NCBI RefSeq assembly: GCF_019320115.1
Contig: NC_089585.1
Span: 144,601,769-144,665,768, forward strand
DNA length: 64,000 bases
Direction: 5' to 3'
DNA from: Miscanthus floridulus
Taxonomy: Eukaryota > Streptophyta > Magnoliopsida > Poales > Poaceae
Shown here piece by piece: positions 56,405 to 64,000 of the stretch. The stretch's first letter is position 1. Each line of letters begins with the position of its first letter. A model generated the notes under the pieces. That model was not told the DNA's origin. It ran no database searches and saw nothing but the letters and a program-made list of their open reading frames with translations. Position numbers and translations under genes: made by a program.

Positions 56405-57670
56405 GCGATGTCGAACTAGAGGCCATCCAACATAGATGAGGTGGTGTTGGCCGCCTTCGCCGAGAAGGGGCTACTCCCGCTAAAGGGGTGGTGCATTGGA
56501 GGGCTCCAGCACCAGGGGAAGGTGTTATGCGACCACAGGCCGACAAGGTTGTCTCCTTTCTTGCCTTCCATGAGCACGTGCTTGGATATCCCACGCACTG
56601 GTTCTTGCGTGGGCTCCTCAATGAGTGGGGCCTAGAGCTGCAGCACCTCAATCCAACTAGGGTGCTGCATGTTGCCAATTTCGTCATCATCTATGAGGCC
56701 TTCCTCGGGATAGAGCCACACATAGACCTCTTTCGGTGGATCTTCACTGGGCGAGCCTTGTCGGAGGGGAAGCCACCTAGAACCGCACTGGTTGGGGGCT
56801 TCGCCTTGTAGAAGAAGCCGAGGCCATCGGGCTCCTACCCCGTGTACTCTCCCTATGACTCCAATTGGGGGTGGCATTGCGAGTGGTTCTACATCAGGAA
56901 CCCAGCGGAGCCACCATTCCCACCGTTCACTGAAAGAAGGCCGGAGAGGTGGGAGAGCTGGTCGTAGGGTCCCTCTAGTCGACAGAACAAGCTGGAGGTC
57001 ATCGAGACAGAGCTTTAGAAGCTGGTGTAGCACGGCCTCGATGGGATGCTGGTGTTCCACACCTTCTTCTGCCATTGGGTCACCTCGCTGGTGGAGAGGA
57101 GGCGGCTAATGTGGGAGTACTCCGGCCCAACCGATCCCGACCACACGTCGCTGGAGGAGTTACTGAAGGACAAAGTCCGGAGTCGACTCGACCAGATGCT
57201 ACAACTGAGGGATAAAGAGTCCCTTGAAGGAAAACCCAGACCTCTTCATGCCGTGAAGTTGTCCAATCTGGTATGCTCCCCTCTCCTTATTCCATGACCC
57301 TTTTCCCCCTTGCTCTCCTTTATTTTGACTTTGAGTCGTTTGTTTCGTAGGGACTCGCGGGATACATATCCTGGACGCATCTTCCGAGGGGGTCGAAGGG
57401 CGTAGCTCAGCAAGCTACTTTGAAGGAGGCAACGGTTGCCAAAAAGAAGAAGAGAGCTAAGAAGGCCTAGAGAAGGTTCGAGAAGGAGAAGGAGATCGGC
57501 CGGTGGGTCCGGGCAGGTGAAAATAGGAGCAACATGGAGGCGGAGCTCAAGTTAGAGGAGCCCACGGAGATGGGTGGCAATGCGAGCACCTCCAAGGATG
57601 AAGGAGACATGGAGTGTCGTGAGCCTATGGCCGCATCCATCATCGGTGGGTGGGATACGGAGACGCGGTG
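56405..57670 (+). pseudogene. 'Putative gypsy type transposon' (PF04195-like) protein, decayed
   Basis: Read rightwards the frame gives VVLAAFAEKGLLPL, a one-base frameshift near 56478, then VHWRAPAPGEGVM, HVLGYPTHWFLRGLLNEWGL, LLNEWGLELQHLNPTRVLHV, LFRWIFTGRALSEGKPPRTA and WHCEWFYIRNPAEPPFPPF, then a Lys-rich region. This matches the plant transposon-associated domain known as PF04195 as I remember it; its exact role is not established. A GT-AG intron lies at 57271-57350 and the frame resumes correctly. In-frame TAG stops occur at 56809, 56965, 57016, 57028 and 57468. Dead as a gene. Confidence 0.75.
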
Positions 57671-59171
57671 ATGTTCTCGCATCAAAGAAGTACGCTATGT
57701 GCTCGGATGCCGCCATCGAGCGAGAGGTGAAGCGGGCATGGGCGTCGTGCCCTTCAAAGGCGTCATTAGCTTCGCACCCCCTACTCCGAGAGTGGTGGGG
57801 CATGCCGACCTGTCAGAGGAGGCATCGTTGGCTTCGTACCCCCCTGCTCCGAGCGTGGCGGTTCACATCGGCCGGTCAAAGGAGCATGCTCGTACCCTCG
57901 CATCTTTGGGGTCGGCGTGTGCGCACTACCCACAATGGGGAGATGCCCCATTAGTTGCTCCGATGGGTGCGCCACGAGCCAATGGTCGTGGCCATTTGTG
58001 GTCCGATCGGCAACCGGCTAGGTTGCCTCCTCCCTCAGTCGATATGAGGGTGCGCAGGTCGTGACCCATGAGCGATCCTCATCTGACGGGCTCATCGCCA
58101 GCGGGTCAGGCCTTCAGGGCCCTGTCACTTTTGTCCAAGTATGCATCTTTGTTCCTTTTTGATCTCACAGTTGAGTTCTTTGAGCACGACTGACCTATAC
58201 TTATTTGACAGCGGCTAGGGATTGATGGGACTAGGCATCGCCCCACCTCCCTTGCGGGAGGAGTGGAGACCCAGCCTGCAGCGAGTCACAATGAGTGGCG
58301 AGGAAAGCAGACTAGCGGCGGTGCGACCTTCCCTTCTAGGGGTTGCGCCCTCCTGGCCGGTCAAGGGTACGGTGGCAGCGGTGGCAGCGGTGATGGTGGC
58401 GATCCCCATGGCGACGGTAGAGATTGGGTCAGAGGTGACCCTTGTGACCCCTCCCCCAACAGCCACGATAGAAGAGAGGAGGGAAACCGGGCTTCCTCCC
58501 TCGCCCGATGGAGGAACGCATGGTTCGCCCTCCTGGTCGGAGCTGGAGGGGTCAGGAGAAGTGTAACACCCTAAAATTAGCTACTTTCTAAAAAAGAGTA
58601 AAATAATTTCTGTTAATTGTTTTGTGCTCATAAAAACATAGGTAAAAGAAAACTTTCTTTAAATTAAAATTCAACATAAGGGAAGCAACATGTTTGCGCA
58701 TACATGCCGTTGCATTAGTACTTTTGTGATGAGTGGTTTGGAAAATAAATTTAAATCTCAATCTTTAAAATATTGCTTTCAAGTAGTGGTTTAAAAAGAA
58801 TTTGAAAACTTGCAAAAACAAAGTTAGATAAGATGCCTTGTTTTTAAAATCTAAAGGCTTGGAAAAGGTTTTAAGACGCATTAGAACGATGCCTTTCTTT
58901 CTGGGAATCTTTTCGACCTTTTTCGGGATTAAATTCATATTTATTGGAGCTTTGTCTTTTTGCTCGATCAATCCAAAGTCTTTTTTGGGAGCTAAAACCA
59001 CTTTGGTAGTGTTCCTTATTCTTCCATCTATCCCTACGAATTTTTCTGGAATTTTTCGGAGCTCAGAAATATTTTTCGGAGCCTAAATAGTAGTTCTCGA
59101 TTTTCTGTAATTATTTTCATTCCGAAAATCAATAATTAATAAATATCTTCACTTTCCAAAATTTCCAAACC

Positions 59172-59196
59172 CTATGTATATATATATATATATATG
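59172..59196. repeat. (TA)n run near a possible LTR promoter
   Basis: About twelve TA units precede GC-rich sequence (GCCGGCGTAGCCC). The position, about 600 bp into the LTR, would suit a TATA region, but this is unproven. Confidence 0.5.
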
Positions 59197-60882
59197 CCGG
59201 CGTAGCCCTCGACGCGAGGATTTCAGAAGTACAGCCCGTTTCGTGAGCCGCCACTCCTATTGCCGCAGATCGGACGCCGAAGTTTGGCACAGTTAGGTTT
59301 CCGGCGAACTCTTCGGCGAGCTTTTCCGGCCAAACCGTCGCGTTTCGGCGTCGACCACCACCGCCACAAGGTAGATCTCGTCGTCCTCTACACTGTAGTG
59401 TCCTTCTTTTCTCAAATACATCGCCGTTTGACTATTTCCCTTTTGTTTTTCTTTTCCGGTCGTTTTTTCCGGCGAGCTCGTCCATGACCGGCCCTCTTCT
59501 TCAAGTTCTCCGGCGATCCCGCGCCTGCAGTCGGCCATGCGCCGCCACCCCCGGCCCCCTGGCCCCACAGCGCCGGCGCCAGTGCCTGACCCCGCCATCA
59601 CCGCGTGGCCCCGTGGCCCTGCGCCGCCCCGTCCTGCGCCTGCTCGCGAGCATGTAGGATAGCCGCCGCCTGCTGACTGCCCGGCCTGGCCAGCCGCCGC
59701 TACTGCCCTTTGCGAGCGTGGCGGGCTGCCAGCCGCGCGGCCGCATGCCGCCGCCGTGGCTTGCCAGGTCGAGTCTATTCCCTTCCCTGCATGGAGCAAC
59801 GCAGAAGCTTCATGGCATGTGCTGTCTGTACGGGAACAACCAAGGTAGAAGACGAGTTATTTACGAGTTTGCCACCAGTCGTTAAATAATCGTAGTTTAT
59901 TCATTTTAACTCCGTTTCAGTTCGTTCCAGTTACGTTAGTTTCGTGTCGTGGAGATCTACGTAGTAGAGTTATTAGTGTTCATATCACATATTTATGAAT
60001 TTATTTTATTAAAATGTTAATTGTGTCTATAATTAATTAATCGCTGATTAATTAAAGTCGATTTAGATTTTTAATTTCGATTCGATTGCCCGAGTTTCAT
60101 CGTAATGGGTGATACATGTTCATGACGATGTGTTCCATGTTACCTTATTACGCTTTTATAATTAAATATTAAAATGATTAAGTATGCATGCAAATAGTTT
60201 TATAATTAAGTAATATATGTTTCATATCTCGGCAATTCATGTATGATATTAATATGATTAATTATTGATATTAATATTCTTTTCAATTATAAGTTTGGTT
60301 AGTTTAAACCCGTTGTATATATGATAAACTTGTATAGATGCTCTCACATGCATTTTACTGTTGCAAAGTTTAAGTTTAACTTGTTTAATCTACCTGACAA
60401 CATTTATAAATGAAACATGATTACTCTAACTCAGTTTCTAAATTAAAATATAATTTGACTAATGCTACGTGTTAGCAGTGACATTTAGCATGTCTCATAT
60501 CTCGAAATTTTGTAAGTTAAATGTTAATTTGTTTAATGGTTATGCAACTGGGTTTATAATTAAAAGCAACTTAGGTGAATACATCAGTCTGTCATAAATC
60601 ACTATTATTATGATTAATATCGACATTAATACATTTTTAATTTATAGCATGCTTAGTTCAACTTCAACACATGATGCTTTCGTATGGCTTTTATCATATG
60701 TCCTTTAATCTTTCCAGTTAAATGTTTAAATGACTTAAATGATATGAGATATTTTTATAAATAAAATATAATTAGCTTTAACTCAACTTTTTAAATTGAA
60801 TACGTTCTGAGTAACCTGAGTGGGTACTACTCACATAGTTTTTCTTAATTAACATGAATCAAGCTCGTAAATGTTTCTTTTG

Positions 60883-60926
<44 letters not shown>
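60883..60926. repeat. (TA)n microsatellite, about 21 units
   Basis: A long pure TA run inside the LTR, between AT-rich stretches. It is likely to vary in length between individuals. Confidence 0.95.
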
Positions 60927-60928
<2 letters not shown>

Positions 60929-62715
60929 GTTCAGTAGTTGTTTCTTCTTAACGATAGTTTCATTATCAGTGTGTTCTACGCTGTGGCGTTAGTGGTTCTC
61001 ATATTACTCAAATGTGTTTTGGCAGTTAAAAAGTTAATTGTATTAATACTATCATTTGCATCGTTTTCGGAATATAAAGTCAATATAGGTTTTATACTAT
61101 GCTCTTTCTTAAGCAATGAATCAAGTTGATTAATGAAAATATTCACACGTGTTTCTATTGTTAAAATAAGTTAAATGGTTAGGTTTTATTTTCTGTTGCA
61201 CCGAAAATCCTTCGATAGTCGCTTTTTCGTTGAATCGCATATAGCGTGTCTTTTGCGTTTGTGTGTTCGTAGCGATACGTCGTTTTGCTTATTTTATTGG
61301 TTGGTGTACTGTTCTCATATATTCTTGTTTGTATGCCATGTATGGATGTTTGTGTGGTGATATATGGTTTAGTCAATCGGTGAGGTTTGCGTGGTGATTA
61401 AGTAGCTGTTCTCTAAAGACTAGAAGCTGAGAATTGGAAGCAGAAGATTGAAAGTTGGATACTAAAGGCTTTTGAGCGTATTGCTTTGGGGGAAAAGCAA
61501 GTTAAGGCAAGTATAGCATGGGACTATCCTTGCTACCTATTCACATTTAATCACTAAATTCATATTGCATGTGTCTCCCTTGTTGCCAATAAAGATATCC
61601 TAGATATTTGATATCTTGTACCTTGAAACCTTTGGGGTATTGCATTGGGTAGTTTTTGCTAGTGCTTGTCTAAACCATGATCTTGTAACTTGACTAATGA
61701 TATATGCAATAAATATTAAAATATGATTTTTTAGTAACATGGAAACAGGGGGCTGGAGTGTTTATATGCTTTAAATTCTTCTCCCTAAGGACTTATCTAT
61801 AAGCGATCATCTGGGACTTACAGTACAGCTGTGAGGGCCATATGGCTCTGGCTTTAGCTCAGTATGAGGATCTTTTCTAGCTTGTTAGTGGTTACCTTTG
61901 AGGCGCAGGGTATGTTTCCTTTGCTGCTGGGAAGTGTGTACCGTGCTGCGATGCCCACGCATGCCACTCCTAGAGATGGGCCACATACGCCTGGCGGCCC
62001 TAACTTGTTAGACGAATCTTTTGAAAGGCTTCATAGTGAACCCTGCCGACCTTCCTTGGTAGTGGGTCAAGAGGCTGATCACCTCGAGCGAAAGGGTAAA
62101 TCACGACTCACAGTGAATGTGTACAACATCTGCAGAGTGTAAAACTGTTATAACAGCCGTGCTCACGGACACGAGCGGCCTTGGATCCTTATGGAATAGA
62201 GATGATCACTAATGGATAATGGTACTAATGATTAATTGTTTATGCTATACATTATTCATGTTTACCCGATCATGTGTTTATGAGAATGATAAATTCTTTG
62301 CCACTCAATTGCTTAAAAAGATGACCTATTAAAGCTAATCGCAGTAAACCAGTGTCAGTCTTTTGAGTCCCATGAACCCCATGATATAATTGTTAAGTAC
62401 GATATGTACTTATGCTTGCTTTATTTTTCTATACTTTGGATAAAAATCCCGGATGGGTACCAGATTGCCAGTCTGAAAGAGTTAGGCTTGTGGTCAACCA
62501 GTCAGTTGTCCCTGTGGATTCGGAGTCTTCGCTAGAAGATCGGAGTCGACTTTCCGCTGTCTATTCTCTGAGGTTATTTTCCTTTTACTAATACGTTATG
62601 TAATAAGTATTGTCTCTTGATATTACCTTTATTTGTGGCTATATATGAGATTTGACTTCCTGGGCTCACATATAGTGTATATCTGGTTTTGTCTTTAAAA
62701 TCGGTTGCTACAAAG

Positions 62716-62727
62716 TGGTATCAGAGC
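62716..62727 (+). other. Retrotransposon primer-binding site (tRNA-iMet)
   Basis: TGGTATCAGAGC is complementary to the 3' end of initiator methionine tRNA and lies three bases after the LTR end. It primes minus-strand DNA synthesis in many plant LTR elements. It proves that the 58562-62712 segment is a 5' LTR on the plus strand. Confidence 0.92.
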
Positions 62728-64000
62728 AATACTGACTGTAGGACGTAAGCCTAGTTAGCACTGGTCGTTTCTAAAAACCTATTTTTTCAATAAAATTATT
62801 TTTCCACCTCCTTGACTCATTGAATTGAATATTTCTAATCCTTGTCCTATTGTCTCCTCTCCTTGATAGCTTCCTTTGAGCTATACTTTCTTATCTCCTT
62901 GAGTTGTTGTTCTTGATCTCTTGCAAAACTTTCTAGTCTCACCTCTATTCAAATTATCAAAGCCCTAATAAGAAAGTTTTCTCCCAAGAATGCCTACCAA
63001 GTAGCTAAAAGGAACGATTAGTAACGCGCTTGTATTTCATGTTTGAATGGTTTATATTTATGTTATGGTTGAGTTGAATCTTTGTAATGAGTGAAGTGAA
63101 TTAGTGGGTTATGCTCACAATTTCATTTATATTAAAGGTTTAAGGTATAAGGGATAAGGAAATAAATAGTCTGGGTTCTCTTTCTCTTGTTTCTTGCTTT
63201 CGGCCTTCCAGAGCAGTCTGTCTTCTATGGCCTATGTCTCCAACCTCTGGGCAACCAAAAATTCTAAGCAAATTCTGGGTGAGAGTAGACTTCAAGATCT
63301 TTCTTTTCCCGCAAGAGTCACCTTGATAGCATTTCTGGTTTGGGAGATATGAAAATCACAAGGCAATATATCTGCGCTGTTTAGAATCTAGAATAGTTTT
63401 TGTTGAGCAAAGATTTCGACCAAGTTAACTGCAGAATCTAAAGAAGTGGTCTAAAAGAAAGTTGTGGGGAATTTTATAGGCTTTCCAATGGTTCAAGATG
63501 CAACTTTATTGGATAAATGGAACCCGAGATATGGATGTTTTTCTGCGCTGCTGTTTTCTATCTATGGGAAGGATCAATTTTTCTTATTCTTATCTATGTC
63601 CACAAGCTCTCTAGGATGTTAGAGGATGATAATACACCTTGAAGAAAGTTACATGTTGGATGTTGGTGCCCCTATCTCATCTCTTCTTAAGGGGGTAGCC
63701 AAGCTAAGAGTGTTGTGAGTTCGTGAACCACAAGGAGTTCGGATCTACGTCTAGATTGATCTTCGAGCTAGCTATGGTTGGGAGTTCGATCTTCACGTAC
63801 CTAGGATATAGACGTATACAAAGAGTTGCAAGAATGGTCAAGACTAAGATTAACTCTTGAAAACAATTGGATTGGTTTTGATTTCTATTTAAAGCTCTTT
63901 CCTTGAAATAAAATCTTCAAAAGATGTTGGAAAATAAATTAACAACCTTTGGATTCAAGAACTTTGAAAAACTTCTTTAAAAGTTGATTTGAACTAAGTT
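62728..64000 (+). other. Untranslated leader of the Tekay-like element
   Basis: This is AT-rich, with no frame resembling gag up to the window end. Long leaders before gag are common in this lineage. The gene region should begin to the right of position 64000. Confidence 0.7.

Larger units (their letters stand above)
53390..58561 (+). mobile_element. Decayed large retroelement-like block (boundaries uncertain)
   Basis: The block contains repeated phrases typical of LTR or terminal sequence (TTTATACTAGTTCAGGCAA at about 53429; a three-fold TGTCAGCGCCCACAATACTG-like motif at 53836, 53919 and 53947; GGATTTTTTGACTTGCCA at 54992 and 55083) and the degenerate coding region at 56405-57670. Two diverged copies of a roughly 200-bp unit lie at about 55293-55500 and 55851-56055. 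The right side is cut by the LTR element beginning at 58562. I could not find matching ends, so the class (Ty3/gypsy or CACTA) is open. Confidence 0.5.
58562..62712 (+). mobile_element. 5' LTR of a Ty3/gypsy (Tekay-like) retrotransposon, about 4.15 kb
   Basis: It starts TGTAACACCCTAAAATTAGC and ends GGTTGCTACA, so TGTA...TACA inverted ends. It is followed three bases later by a tRNA-Met primer-binding site at 62716. Very long LTRs starting TGTAACACCC with this primer are typical of the Tekay/Del chromovirus lineage in grasses. The LTR inserted into the older element to its left; the five bases before it are AGAAG. Gag-pol and the second LTR lie beyond the window. Frames inside the LTR (for example 59293-59799) are chance. 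Confidence 0.85.

Noticed and set aside
59293..59799. 168-residue Gly/Arg-rich frame on the minus strand
   Set aside because: It sits in the GC-rich part of the LTR, antisense to the element, with no recognisable domain.

Overview
The window is nuclear DNA of a monocot grass (Poaceae), probably a panicoid such as sorghum, sugarcane or a relative. The case rests on GT-AG introns, many grass-type MITEs, a tRNA-derived SINE, and a NAC gene beside a MOR1 gene. From memory, rice has an OsNAC4-type NAC gene close to MOR1 on chromosome 1, which would fit microsynteny; I could not check this. There is no prokaryotic gene organisation.

Layout: 1-4.6 kb holds a PIF/Harbinger element (733-4531, TAA target duplication) with a readable two-exon transposase and a decayed Myb/SANT-like ORF1. 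5.7-9.9 kb is a hAT element (5700-9892, perfect 8-bp duplication GGAACGGT) with one long open BED/hAT transposase, GC-rich subterminal repeat arrays and a stem-loop in its 3' UTR. 11.2-14.8 kb is an LRR receptor-like-protein pseudogene cut by MITEs. 16.5-17.7 kb is a three-exon NAC transcription factor on the minus strand. 20.7-21.3 kb is a Mutator-type element with about 165-bp terminal inverted repeats.

22.98-39.64 kb is one large minus-strand gene that reads as a full XMAP215/MOR1 microtubule-associated protein: about 53 exons and about 2,000 residues. One intron carries a tandem duplication into which a SINE has inserted; another carries a duplicated splice acceptor.

39.7-52 kb is a mosaic of MITEs, a small Helitron, a two-exon LysM-receptor-kinase fragment and sequence I cannot assign. 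52-64 kb is nested retroelement DNA: a decayed copia RNase H end on the minus strand, a decayed element with a 'putative gypsy type transposon' domain whose stops are all TAG, and an inserted Ty3/gypsy (Tekay-like) LTR of about 4.15 kb followed by its tRNA-Met primer-binding site. The rest of that element lies beyond the window.

The only ordinary cellular genes that look functional are the NAC gene and MOR1. Both read leftwards. The two DNA-transposon transposases are also open and could be active. The window also holds non-autonomous elements whose ends resemble the Harbinger and hAT superfamilies, so possible mobilisers and substrates sit together.
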